The position numbers and the translations under genes were made by a program. A stretch of 64,000 nucleotides of DNA from Bacteroidota bacterium (GTDB lineage Bacteria > Bacteroidota > Bacteroidia > Cytophagales > Cyclobacteriaceae): assembly GCA_013285945.1 (NCBI GenBank), contig JABDGP010000004.1, forward strand, positions 1-64,000, written 5' to 3'. Below the pieces are notes generated by a model that worked only from the letters and a program-made list of their open reading frames with translations, was not told the DNA's origin and did no database searches. This document shows, in pieces, positions 1 through 9,949 of this stretch. Every line of letters starts with the position of its first letter. Position 1 is the first letter of the stretch.

Positions 1-1
1 G

Positions 2-337
2 ATTGGTACCACGCTCGATCCGAGTTCACGCGTAATTAAGGTGCGCACCGAATTGAACAATAACGAAGGTCTTTTGAAACCTGAAATGTTTGCATCTATT
101 GTTGTGACGTCAAGGCATAGGCTTACAATTAATGCTGTGCCACAGACAGCCGTGGTGCTGGAAAATAACAGGTATTATGTGATGCGCGAAGCTAGTCATG
201 GTCAATTTGAAAAGGTGATTGTTACCATTGGCAAAGGTTTCGGAAGTTATTATGAATTGAGCAGTGGCTTAAAAGTTGGCGACCGCATTGTTTCCGATGG
301 CTCGCTGTTTGTACTCACTGCCTATAACCGTCTTTGA
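2..337 (+). CDS. RND efflux periplasmic adaptor (membrane fusion protein) C-terminal part, truncated by window edge
   Basis: Frame 2 is open from the window edge (IGTTLDPSSRVIKVRTELNNNEGLLKPEMFASI...), a typical HlyD/CusB-like adaptor C-terminus, immediately upstream of an RND pump. Confidence 0.85.
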   Translation: MGTTLDPSSRVIKVRTELNNNEGLLKPEMFASIVVTSRHRLTINAVPQTAVVLENNRYYVMREASHGQFEKVIVTIGKGFGSYYELSSGLKVGDRIVSDGSLFVLTAYNRL

Positions 338-346
338 TCTGAGCGT

Positions 347-3300
347 ATGAACAAATTTATAAAAGGCATTATCAGCTTTTCGCTGAAAAATAAGCTGATG
401 GTTTTTTTGGGCACCTTGTTCATCATTGCCTGGGGCATACGCAGTTTCCTTAATACACCAATTGAAGCATTTCCTGATGTGATCAACGCCCGTGTGATCA
501 TTATTACACAATGGCCTGGTCGTAGCGCAGAAGAACTTGAGAAATTTGTAACGATCCCTATAGAAACCGAAATGAATGTGGTGCCGCGCAAAACGAATTT
601 GCGCTCGATTTCGCTCTTTGGTTTATCCGTAGTGACACTTTTGTTTGAAGATGAAGTAGATGATTTCAGGGCCCGACAAATGGTGAACAACCAGCTTGTC
701 AATGTTGATTTGCCCGATGGAGCAGACTCTGAAGTGCAGCCTCCGTCCGGACCGACGGGTGAAATTTATCGATACACATTGGAAGGGAAAGATTATACCG
801 TTCGCCAATTGAAGGAAATTCAGGACTGGGTAATTGATAAAAGAATAAAAGCAGTCCAAGGCGTAGCTGATGTAGTAAGCTTTGGTGGGGAGGTCAAAAC
901 GTATGAAGTAACACTCGATCCTAATAAACTTACCGCTTTTGGATTTACAGCCGAGGATGTTTTCAATGCCGTTAAATCAAACAATGATAACGTAGGCGGC
1001 GATGTGGTTGAAAAGGGAACGCAGACATTTTTGGTGAGGGGCCTTGGGTTGATCAATGACATGGGCGACATCGAAAATATTATTATTAAAAATATCAATG
1101 GCACTCCGATTTTTGTTAAAGAAGTTGGTACGGTAAGCGAATCTTTCCGTCCGAAACTTGGTAAGGTTGGCCGCGATAGTGACACGGATGAGGTTGAAGG
1201 AATTGTGCTCTTGCGCCGGGGCGAAAACCCTAGTCAGGTATTAAAAGATTTGAATGTAACCATTGATGACATCAATAACCGCGTGTTGCCATCTGGCGCG
1301 AGGATCAAAGTTTTCTATGATCGCACAACACTGGTGAACCACACGATTCACACGGTAATGGAAAACCTCACTATTGGGATGTTGCTCGTCACTACAGTGC
1401 TGGCCGTGTTCCTTTTGGATTGGCGCACGACAGTAATTGTAGCTGTGGTAATTCCATTGGCATTACTCTTCGCTTTCATTTGTATGAAATTGAAAGGTAT
1501 GTCGGCCAACTTGTTGTCGATTGGCGCTATTGACTTTGGGATTATTATCGATGGGGCGGTGGTAATGGTAGAAGGAGCTTTTGCTTATCTCGCACACAAG
1601 CAAGTAGAGATGGGCGTGCGGCGGTTCAACTTAGCATCAAAGATGGGGATGGTGAAAAAAATCTCCATAGAGATGGGCAAGCCAATTCTGTTTTCTCAAA
1701 TTATCATCATCACCGCTATGGTGCCTATTTTTTCTTTTCAGAAAGTGGAGGGGAAAATGTTTTCACCATTGGCTTTCACCATGGGGTTCGCCCTGATGGG
1801 CTCTTTACTATTTACACTTACTCTGATTCCGTTGATGACTCGATTACTACTTTCAAAGAATGTAGCTGAGCGTGAAAATATTTTGGTTCATACTATTCAT
1901 CGTATTTATGAACCTTCTCTTGATTGGTGCCTTAAAAACGTGCGCAAAGTAATTTTGATTGCAGTATCGTTGTTGGGGGTAAGTTTGATTGCAGCTACAC
2001 AAATGGGTTCGGAATTTTTGCCTTCGCTCAATGAGGGTTCAATCTATGTGCGTGCCAGCATGCCTCAAAGTGTTGCGTTTTCCAAAGCGAATGTATTGTC
2101 GGATGCCATGCGGCAGATTTTTCGAGGTTATCCCGAAGTGAAAGGAGTGATCTCTCAAAACGGCCGGCCCAACGATGGCACTGACCCCACCGGGTTTTTT
2201 AACGTTGAGTTTTTCGTTGACCTCTATCCGAAAGAAAACTGGACAAGAGGCGTGAGCAAAGATGAGATCGTTACTGATATGCAAAAAAGGCTGGCCGCAG
2301 AATTCCCAGGTACTGTCTTTGGTTTTTCTCAACCCATCTCGGATAACGTGGAAGAAGCCGTGTCAGGTGTTAAGGGCCAAATGGCAATCAAGGTATTTGG
2401 CGACAATCTGGTGAAGATCGAACAGTTGGCAGATACCATCCAGGCGATAATGAAAACCGTAAAGGGTGTTGAGGATCTTGGTATTTTTAAAAGCTTGGGC
2501 CAGCCGGAATTGCGCATCGAAATTGATCGCATCAAGTTAGCACGTTACGGTGCCAATATTGCCGAAGCCAACGACATTATCGAGATGGCGGTGGGAGGAA
2601 AGCAAGCAACTACAATGTATGAAGGCGAGCGAAGATTTGATATCCGCGTGCGGTTCTCACCACAATATCGTGGTGATGAAAAAGAAATTGGCAAGCTGTT
2701 GATCCCTTGCACCAATGGCACTAAAATCCCGATGCGTGAAATTGCAGACATTAAATTGGCAACTGGCCCGGCATTTGTTTACCGTGAAAGCAATTTGCGG
2801 TTCATTCCAATCAAATTCTCTGTGCGTGGTCGCGACTTGGGCAGCACTATTGCAGAGGCGCAACAGAAAGTGGAGAAAGCAGTGAAGTTGCCGCGTGGGT
2901 ACTCAATTGCATGGAATGGTGAATTTGAAAACCAGGTGCGTGCCACTAATCAATTAAAAGTAGTTGTACCAATCTCCATTGGATTGATCTTCCTGCTTTT
3001 GTTCTTTATGTTCAATTCACCAAAATATGCCGGCATCGTCTTAATGAATGTGCCGTTTGCGCTTATCGGAGGAATTTTGGGATTGTATTTTACAGGGATA
3101 CACTTCAGTATATCTGCAGGTGTTGGGTTTATTGCATTGTTTGGGGTATGCGTACAAAATGGTGTGATTCTCGTTTCCGTATTTATTAAAAATCAAGGTT
3201 CGGGTATGCCTTTTGAAGAATCGATTCGCCAAGGGGCATTGAGTCGTATGCGGCCGGTATTGATGACAGCCATTGTGGCGAGCCTTGGACTGTTGCCGGC

Positions 3301-3472
3301 AGCGCTTTCAACGGGTATTGGCTCAGAAACGCAAAAGCCTTTGGCCGTAGTGGTAATCTGTGGATTGGTTTCTGCTACAATTCTTACGCTTTTGATATTA
3401 CCTGCTATTTTCAAATTACTTAATCAGCGAAAGTTTAAACATTACAGTAAATCGAAAGGCAATGAAGAATGA
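347..3472 (+). CDS. Heavy-metal-type RND efflux transporter (CzcA/CusA family)
   Basis: 1041 aa; RND N-terminus, TM4 motif GAIDFGIIIDGAVVMVEGA typical of HME-RND pumps; adjacent adaptor. Confidence 0.92.
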   Translation: MNKFIKGIISFSLKNKLMVFLGTLFIIAWGIRSFLNTPIEAFPDVINARVIIITQWPGRSAEELEKFVTIPIETEMNVVPRKTNLRSISLFGLSVVTLLFEDEVDDFRARQMVNNQLVNVDLPDGADSEVQPPSGPTGEIYRYTLEGKDYTVRQLKEIQDWVIDKRIKAVQGVADVVSFGGEVKTYEVTLDPNKLTAFGFTAEDVFNAVKSNNDNVGGDVVEKGTQTFLVRGLGLINDMGDIENIIIKNINGTPIFVKEVGTVSESFRPKLGKVGRDSDTDEVEGIVLLRRGENPSQVLKDLNVTIDDINNRVLPSGARIKVFYDRTTLVNHTIHTVMENLTIGMLLVTTVLAVFLLDWRTTVIVAVVIPLALLFAFICMKLKGMSANLLSIGAIDFGIIIDGAVVMVEGAFAYLAHKQVEMGVRRFNLASKMGMVKKISIEMGKPILFSQIIIITAMVPIFSFQKVEGKMFSPLAFTMGFALMGSLLFTLTLIPLMTRLLLSKNVAERENILVHTIHRIYEPSLDWCLKNVRKVILIAVSLLGVSLIAATQMGSEFLPSLNEGSIYVRASMPQSVAFSKANVLSDAMRQIFRGYPEVKGVISQNGRPNDGTDPTGFFNVEFFVDLYPKENWTRGVSKDEIVTDMQKRLAAEFPGTVFGFSQPISDNVEEAVSGVKGQMAIKVFGDNLVKIEQLADTIQAIMKTVKGVEDLGIFKSLGQPELRIEIDRIKLARYGANIAEANDIIEMAVGGKQATTMYEGERRFDIRVRFSPQYRGDEKEIGKLLIPCTNGTKIPMREIADIKLATGPAFVYRESNLRFIPIKFSVRGRDLGSTIAEAQQKVEKAVKLPRGYSIAWNGEFENQVRATNQLKVVVPISIGLIFLLLFFMFNSPKYAGIVLMNVPFALIGGILGLYFTGIHFSISAGVGFIALFGVCVQNGVILVSVFIKNQGSGMPFEESIRQGALSRMRPVLMTAIVASLGLLPAALSTGIGSETQKPLAVVVICGLVSATILTLLILPAIFKLLNQRKFKHYSKSKGNEE

Positions 3473-3537
3473 GATGTCAGCAACTAATTCATAGCGAAAA
3501 AGTTTGGCATTACTTTAAAACGAAAAAAATAACAGAG

Positions 3538-4236
3538 ATGAAACTCCTGAAGATAGTAGCCTGTATCATGTTGATTTTTGGAGAAGTGTGCGCGCAGGAT
3601 TTTGTGAAACCAAACGATGGTATTAAATCGAGTGCGTTTGAAAAGAAATTTTTATGGGGATTTACATTCACTCAGAGTTGGTCAACCATTAAAGGAAGCA
3701 GCCTTCCCAAAAACTATTTCACCAAGGCATCTGTAGGCTTGCAGATTTCTGCAGAATACTATCCATTAAATTTTCTGGGATTTTCGTTAGGCGCTGGTTA
3801 TCAACAACGCGGAGCAGGTATAAAAAATATCCCAACACCCGGTACTCCCGATTCTACTTATCGTGAGCGGTTGCGCTTCAACTCATTTGAGTTTCCGATT
3901 GCTGTGATTTTGCGTACCCCCAAAGATTTGGTCAAAGGATTGCGACTGTCCGGATCGTTGGGAATTGTTCCGATAATCAACCGTAATGCCCGTGATACCA
4001 AAATTTCCCTTGAACCAAATGTTGCAGATTTGGATAAAACAGTAGACGTCTCACCTAATTACTTTAAAAGCGACCTGGCATTTCAATTTACCTTTGGCCC
4101 TGAAATCGATATGGCGGGAAGTCAAGTCATTAAAATTCAATTTTATTATTCACAAGGAACTACCAATGTCTTTACTGCCGGCCAGGGCACAGGGCATAAT
4201 CAAAATGCAGGGATAAGATTCGGCTGGATGTTTTAG
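3538..4236 (+). CDS. PorT-family / outer-membrane beta-barrel protein
   Basis: Likely start at ATG 3538 giving signal peptide MKLLKIVACIMLIFGEVCAQ; beta-barrel-like C-terminus (AGIRFGWMF). Confidence 0.7.
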   Translation: MKLLKIVACIMLIFGEVCAQDFVKPNDGIKSSAFEKKFLWGFTFTQSWSTIKGSSLPKNYFTKASVGLQISAEYYPLNFLGFSLGAGYQQRGAGIKNIPTPGTPDSTYRERLRFNSFEFPIAVILRTPKDLVKGLRLSGSLGIVPIINRNARDTKISLEPNVADLDKTVDVSPNYFKSDLAFQFTFGPEIDMAGSQVIKIQFYYSQGTTNVFTAGQGTGHNQNAGIRFGWMF

Positions 4237-4239
4237 CGA

Positions 4240-4587
4240 ATGCTACGACCAATCGATAATTTTTATTTGCATAAAGAGGAACCTGTCAAAAGCTGTCTGC
4301 AATTCTTGCGTGAACACATTTTAAAACAGAATGCTGCAATTACCGAATCATGGAAATACGGAATGCCATTCTTTTGTTATCGTGGAGAGATGTTTTGTTA
4401 CTTGTGGGTTCATAAAAAATTTCATCAGCCTTATATCGGTATTGTTAAAGGAAAGAGCATTAATCATCCAGACTTGCTTCAGGAAAAGAGAGCACGCATG
4501 AAAATTTTATTAATTGATGCGGAGAAAGATATTCCTGTCGGAAAAATAAATTCGATTCTAAAGAAGGTGCTTCAACTGTACAAGTGA
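4240..4587 (+). CDS. DUF1801 domain-containing protein
   Basis: 115 aa; AITESWKYGMPFFCYRGEMFCYLW... pattern of the DUF1801/YdhG-like family. Confidence 0.7.
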   Translation: MLRPIDNFYLHKEEPVKSCLQFLREHILKQNAAITESWKYGMPFFCYRGEMFCYLWVHKKFHQPYIGIVKGKSINHPDLLQEKRARMKILLIDAEKDIPVGKINSILKKVLQLYK

Positions 4588-4609
4588 TTCTGGAGCGGGT
4601 AGGAAGAAT

Positions 4610-5872
4610 TTATTCTTCAGCTTTTAGTTTCCCATTATTGAAAACAGCTACAGCCTTTCCCTTTAGCTTTTTGGTGAGCCAAGGTGAGTTTTTTGATTTC
4701 GAGAAATTATTCTCTGCACTGAATACCCATTCACAATTCGGATCAAACAAAGTTAAGTTAGCTTTTTCATCAATATCAATCTTTGGTAGATCTAGTCCAA
4801 GTAATTTACGTGGTGCTTCGGCTACTTTAAGAATGAGCTCCTCTATTTTCACTTCTTCTGAAATTTGAGCCAACTGTGAAGCAAAGGTTTGCAGGTTGAT
4901 CATTCCAAAGTCGGCCTGATCAAATTCCAGAAACTTACTTTCATCATCTACTGGCAAATGCCCGCTGCACACTACATCAATGGTTCCATCACTCAATCCT
5001 TTAAGTAAAGCATCAGCGTCACTCTTTTCACGTAGCGGTGGATTGGTTTTATAATTTGTATCAAAGCTTCCCAGCTCGCTATCCAGCAAAAGTGTTTGAA
5101 ATCCGGTGATGTCACAACTAACGTTCAAACCTCTTTTCTTGGCAGCGCGAATCAGGCTTACACTGGTGCTAGATGAAATTTTTGAAAAATGGAGGCGTCC
5201 GCCAGCATATTCAAGTAGTTTCAGGTTACGGCTCACAGCAATCTCTTCGGCAATGCGGGGCATTCCCTTTAGGCCCAAGGCTGCACTTTGCGGACCTTCA
5301 TTCATTTGGCCAAACAAATCAAGCCATACATCTTCGGGATGATCGATGAGCAGGCCTTTGAACTTTTGTAAATACTGAAGTGACTTAAGGAAAACATCTG
5401 TGTGCCATAGCGATTTTAGCCCATCGGTAAAAGCGACCGCACCGGCTTCGTGCAAGTCAATCATATCCGTCAACTCTTCGCCTTTGCAATTTTTTGTAAC
5501 CGCGGCAAGTGCATGAATTTGAACTAATCGATTATCGTTGTTTTGCGTAAGGTAGCTGACTTCATTTTTTGTTTGAATCGCCGGTTGGGTATTAGGCATG
5601 ACTGCTAATGCGGTAAACCCGCCAGAAGCTGCGGCCTTAGTAATTGAGTTGAGGTCTTCTCGATGTTCAAGCCCCGGATCGCCTACGACAGCTCCAAGAT
5701 CAAGCCATCCGGCACTCAGGATCATTTCATCACCATTGATAACTTTATCAGCCTGAAAGTTTTTATCGCCAATCTCTGTGATGCGGCCATTGTTGATGAG
5801 TACATTTTTTCTCTTGAGATGAAAAGGTGATGCTGTATTGACAATGCGAGGAGTTTGAATGAGGATTTTCAT
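4610..5872 (-). CDS. pyrC: Dihydroorotase-like protein (Bacteroidetes-type, degenerate metal site)
   Basis: GFTALAVMPNTQPAIQTK, NEGPQSAALGLKGMPRIAEEIAVSRNLKLLEYAGGRLHF, NPPLREKSDADALLKGLSDGTIDVV match the dihydroorotase core; start MKILIQTPRIVN at 5872. Confidence 0.85.
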   Translation of the reverse strand: MKILIQTPRIVNTASPFHLKRKNVLINNGRITEIGDKNFQADKVINGDEMILSAGWLDLGAVVGDPGLEHREDLNSITKAAASGGFTALAVMPNTQPAIQTKNEVSYLTQNNDNRLVQIHALAAVTKNCKGEELTDMIDLHEAGAVAFTDGLKSLWHTDVFLKSLQYLQKFKGLLIDHPEDVWLDLFGQMNEGPQSAALGLKGMPRIAEEIAVSRNLKLLEYAGGRLHFSKISSSTSVSLIRAAKKRGLNVSCDITGFQTLLLDSELGSFDTNYKTNPPLREKSDADALLKGLSDGTIDVVCSGHLPVDDESKFLEFDQADFGMINLQTFASQLAQISEEVKIEELILKVAEAPRKLLGLDLPKIDIDEKANLTLFDPNCEWVFSAENNFSKSKNSPWLTKKLKGKAVAVFNNGKLKAEE

Positions 5873-6068
5873 TTTCGAATTGTTGCCCAATAAAAAAGGT
5901 AATTTAATCGAAAGTAGCTCGGGTGGTTCAAAGAGCAGAAGTTGAAATCAATTCGATGCCTCATCTGTTTTCGGGATGCTCTGTTTTGAAAGATGAGCCT
6001 CTGTTTTTCTAATGACCTTCTCGAGAGTGATAGTGCTTATCAATATGTCAGTCATATCAGGAACAAAG

Positions 6069-8039
6069 TTATTTCAAAAACCGGATTAAAAGAACTTCGC
6101 TTAATAAAAATAACAAAGACAATAACACGGCATATTTCCACAACTGCTTACCTAGATATTTTTCCCTGATTTCGCTCCTGAATTCCTCAGGTGAAGATGC
6201 CTTAAAGCTTGAAATGGATGGACTTCCGCCTAGTGCTACTTTGGTCTCTTCTGTAGTCAGTTGCTCCAATATTGATTCTTCCTTATCAAGGTCAAATGCT
6301 ACCAGTCCGAGTGTATCACGTTTGTCGATCACATGATAAAAACCTGCCGATACAGCATGCTTCGGCAGATCCATCACCAGCCGGCCGTCTGTTTTTCGTT
6401 GCGAAGGTATTATTTCCTGACTTCCTACGAGTTTGGCTGGTTCTTCATCCATCAGGCTATCAGATGCTAAGGTTATCGTTGACGAGTTGAGGGTATAATA
6501 CAACTGTTGTTCGTGCTTTTTGCCCGAGGCAGCGACACGGTACATCACGGGTACAAACAAAGCATGACTCTGGAAATCTGTGTATTTTTTTTCGAGAGGG
6601 CTTGATACCAGAAAAATATTTCCAAACTGTGAAAGAAACGGCTGATTGCTCTTGAATTTTAGCAAAGCAGATCCGTCAATACCCCAATCCATTACTCTGG
6701 TTGCATGCGGCATGGCAATGGAGGAAGTCTTATCTTCGAATACATTCTTAAAAAAAGGATTTTTAAAGTCGGGCTTATCAAGTTCAGTCATCTCTATGGC
6801 TGCTGCCTTAGTCAGCGGCAGTGGACTTATTTTTTGATAGGAACTTAAATCGGGCTGCGCTCCGGGTACAAGCAATAAGGCGCCAAAATTCTTTTTAAAT
6901 CCAATGATTGCTGCAGCTAAAGGTGCATCCACCCGATCAAGACCGTTAATGATAACTAAGTCGGCTGTAGCCAGTAAGCTGTAATTAAGATTGGCCGTGG
7001 TGAAGCTTTTGAAAGAGAATAGCTCACGATTACCAAAAACTTTTTCAACGAAAGTAGACTGATTGTCTGGCCTCACTTCTACGATTTTTAATTTCGAAGA
7101 GTAGTTGAGGGTAAAATAGAAATCATTATCAAAGCCAACGGGGTAGTCGGTAAAACTGATAATTGCTTTGTTGTTGCCACTTAGCCCGGAGGCGACATCA
7201 AAAGGAACTTCTGTAAAACTATTCGGGTCAATGTTTGTGGAAGTCGCGGCAGCCTGCACACCATTAATAGAAAGTTTCACCGTTAATCCTTGTACATTTT
7301 TTTTGCCACTGCTTCGCAGCCTTACTTTTAGCGTATTTTTTTCGCCACCAATAGCGAATGGGTTTTCTAAATAAACCGAATCGGTAAATACGTTGGAATA
7401 ACTTTCGAGCTCAAATGGTACCAACTGTATTTTTAATGTAGAATCGATTTTGACCGGTTTGCCAAAAGTCGATTTTTGAAAATCAGAAAGCCAAAAAAGT
7501 GTTGCATGACTTTCTTTTACATGACTGAGTATTTCGCTTGCACTTCGGCTTACCGGTGACAGCCTGATTTGTGAAAGCAAGTCTGTGATTTCAGCTTTGG
7601 TTTTGAACGAATTCGAATACGAAGCAAAGTCATTGGTAAGCAATTGATAACGGGTATCTGCCGGAAATAAGTCGGCAATACTCTGCGCAATCCGAATCCC
7701 TTCATCCAGTGCCCGCTTTTTCTCGCCTACCGGTGTGGCCATGCTAAATGAATTGTCAACATAGATTACAATGCTTCGCAGACCTGTCAGTTGTTCGCGG
7801 GCTGGAAGGAAGGGCTGGGCGAAAGCAAGTACCAAAAACAATAAAAACAACAGTCGCGAGGCGAGGACAAGGTACTGCTTGAGCTTGCGTTTCTGAGTAG
7901 TTTCTTCTTTTACCAATTTTAAGAAACGCGTATTCGAGAAAAAGATTCGAGTCGTTTTTCGAAAATTGAAAAGATGAATAATAATAGGGATTGCGAGCAC
8001 TGTCAATGCCCAGAGAAAGGAAGGATAACCAAAACTCAT
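6069..8039 (-). CDS. BatA / N-terminal aerotolerance-regulator domain membrane protein with VWA-like region
   Basis: MSFGYPSFLWALTVLAIPIIIHLFNFRKTTRIFFSNTRFLK is the BatA N-terminal domain; VIYVDNSFSMATPVGEKK MIDAS-like motif; C-terminal TM. Confidence 0.8.
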   Translation of the reverse strand: MSFGYPSFLWALTVLAIPIIIHLFNFRKTTRIFFSNTRFLKLVKEETTQKRKLKQYLVLASRLLFLLFLVLAFAQPFLPAREQLTGLRSIVIYVDNSFSMATPVGEKKRALDEGIRIAQSIADLFPADTRYQLLTNDFASYSNSFKTKAEITDLLSQIRLSPVSRSASEILSHVKESHATLFWLSDFQKSTFGKPVKIDSTLKIQLVPFELESYSNVFTDSVYLENPFAIGGEKNTLKVRLRSSGKKNVQGLTVKLSINGVQAAATSTNIDPNSFTEVPFDVASGLSGNNKAIISFTDYPVGFDNDFYFTLNYSSKLKIVEVRPDNQSTFVEKVFGNRELFSFKSFTTANLNYSLLATADLVIINGLDRVDAPLAAAIIGFKKNFGALLLVPGAQPDLSSYQKISPLPLTKAAAIEMTELDKPDFKNPFFKNVFEDKTSSIAMPHATRVMDWGIDGSALLKFKSNQPFLSQFGNIFLVSSPLEKKYTDFQSHALFVPVMYRVAASGKKHEQQLYYTLNSSTITLASDSLMDEEPAKLVGSQEIIPSQRKTDGRLVMDLPKHAVSAGFYHVIDKRDTLGLVAFDLDKEESILEQLTTEETKVALGGSPSISSFKASSPEEFRSEIREKYLGKQLWKYAVLLSLLFLLSEVLLIRFLK

Positions 8040-8169
8040 CGTGGCAAGTTACAACAGGCCATTGATTTTTTCATACCCCAATATAAAGTATGACTGGAAT
8101 TCTTGACCGTTCATAAAATGTCTGGCATTAAGCCGATTGTACCCTATCTTGCATTCGATTATACCTGTC

Positions 8170-9939
8170 ATGTTTATTCATCGGTTGATTCGCAGATTGA
8201 TTCTTTACTTGCGCCATAAGTTTTCGGCCCGGCAGTTTTTTATTTTTTCGAGCGTGTTGGTCGGGCTATCGGCAGGGCTATCGGCTGTCGTGCTTAAGTC
8301 TCTTGTTCATGCTACCAGTGGGTTCCTCCTGCGTTACTCCGAAGAAAATGGTTTGGTTTGGCTAGTTGCTTTTTTTCCTTTGATCGGTATTTCACTGGCA
8401 GTGGTGTACGTAAGGAAATTTTTACAAGGCGACTTTCGCAAAGGCACGGCCGAAATCCAATATTCGATAGCAAAGCAATCGAGCATTTTACCAAGAAGCC
8501 AAATGTACAGCCACCTGATCACCAGTGCGGTTACAGTTGGTTTTGGTGGATCGACAGGTCTTGAGTCACCAATGGTGAGCACAGGTGCAGCCATCGGTTC
8601 AAACTTTGGCCGGGCCTATACACTTAGTTACAAAGAGCGGACTATTTTGCTCGCCTGTGGTGCCGCTGCCGGAATAGCTGCTGCGTTTGATGCTCCGATA
8701 GCCGGGGTGCTCTTCGCTATTGAAGTGGTTCTTACGGATGTCAGCCTTACGGCATTCATCCCTTTGATTATTGCTGCCGCCAGCGGAGCGCTGGTTTCTA
8801 AAATTATTTTGCAGGAAGGATTAGTGCTTAGCTTCAAATTGCAACAGCCGTTTGACTATCACAATGTGCCGTTTTATATTTTGCTTGGGCTGTTGGCTGG
8901 ATTGCTATCGCTGTATTATGCCCGATCGTTTACTTCTATAAGTACTTGGGTTCAGAAGATAGAAAAAGTCTGGATGCGAGCATTGATTGGAGGCGCTTGC
9001 CTTGCTTTGCTGGTTATGCTTTTCCCGCCCCTCTTTGGGGAGGGATACGGTACAGTAAAAACACTAGCTGATTTAAAACCGGAGACGTTATTTAAGCAGA
9101 GTATTGTCAGCCCGTGGTTAACCAGCGAATGGCCACTTCTTATTTTTCTCGTTTTGGTTATGCTTGCCAAATCTGTAGCAGCAGGTTTTACTCTAGGGAG
9201 CGGCGGTAATGGTGGAAATTTTGGCCCTTCGATGTTTATGGGCTCATATCTGGGCTACACTTTTGCTCACTTGATTAACCTTACTGGCTTGGCACAAATA
9301 CCGGAGACTAATTTTGCATTGGTAGGAATGGCCGGAGCGCTAAGTGGTGTTTTTCATGCGCCGCTTAGCGCCATATTTCTTATAGCAGAAATCACTGGAG
9401 GGTATGAATTGATGATTCCATTAATGATCGTGTCTGCACTTAGTTTGGCCGTCATTAAATATTTTGACCCGCTTTCGATGGAAGCGAAAAAACTTAAAGA
9501 GAGGCTGAAGCATTCCATTGAAAACCGAGACCAATTCTTATTAGGCAAGCTGCAATTGAACAAACTGATTGAAACCGATTTTTTGCCACTTCATGTTAAT
9601 GATTCTCTGCAGGCCTTAGTGAGTGCTATCTCACAATCGCACCGCAACACCTTTCCGGTGCTGGGTGAGAAAAGAGAACTCGTTGGCCTGATCCATTTGG
9701 ATAATGTCAGGGCAACAATTTTCCAAACTGAACTATATCAATCGGTAGGAGTAAAGGATTTGATGGTAGCGCCATCATCTGTGATTGCGCCTGACGAAAG
9801 CTTGCCCGATGTTCTTAAGAAATTTGATGAAGTGCATCAGTGGAATTTGCCAGTAATAGAAGACGGCAGGTATGTAGGCTTTGTGTCTAAGTCAAGCATT
9901 CTTTCCAAATACAGGGAGGAGCTTCTCCATACGCAGTAA
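8170..9939 (+). CDS. ClC-family chloride channel/antiporter with C-terminal CBS domains
   Basis: GFGGSTGLESPMVSTGAAIGS and GSGGNGGNFGPSMFMGSYLG ClC selectivity motifs; two CBS-like repeats at C-terminus. ORF-track TTG start at 8137 also possible. Confidence 0.9.
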   Translation: MFIHRLIRRLILYLRHKFSARQFFIFSSVLVGLSAGLSAVVLKSLVHATSGFLLRYSEENGLVWLVAFFPLIGISLAVVYVRKFLQGDFRKGTAEIQYSIAKQSSILPRSQMYSHLITSAVTVGFGGSTGLESPMVSTGAAIGSNFGRAYTLSYKERTILLACGAAAGIAAAFDAPIAGVLFAIEVVLTDVSLTAFIPLIIAAASGALVSKIILQEGLVLSFKLQQPFDYHNVPFYILLGLLAGLLSLYYARSFTSISTWVQKIEKVWMRALIGGACLALLVMLFPPLFGEGYGTVKTLADLKPETLFKQSIVSPWLTSEWPLLIFLVLVMLAKSVAAGFTLGSGGNGGNFGPSMFMGSYLGYTFAHLINLTGLAQIPETNFALVGMAGALSGVFHAPLSAIFLIAEITGGYELMIPLMIVSALSLAVIKYFDPLSMEAKKLKERLKHSIENRDQFLLGKLQLNKLIETDFLPLHVNDSLQALVSAISQSHRNTFPVLGEKRELVGLIHLDNVRATIFQTELYQSVGVKDLMVAPSSVIAPDESLPDVLKKFDEVHQWNLPVIEDGRYVGFVSKSSILSKYREELLHTQ

Positions 9940-9949
9940 TCGACAGTAC

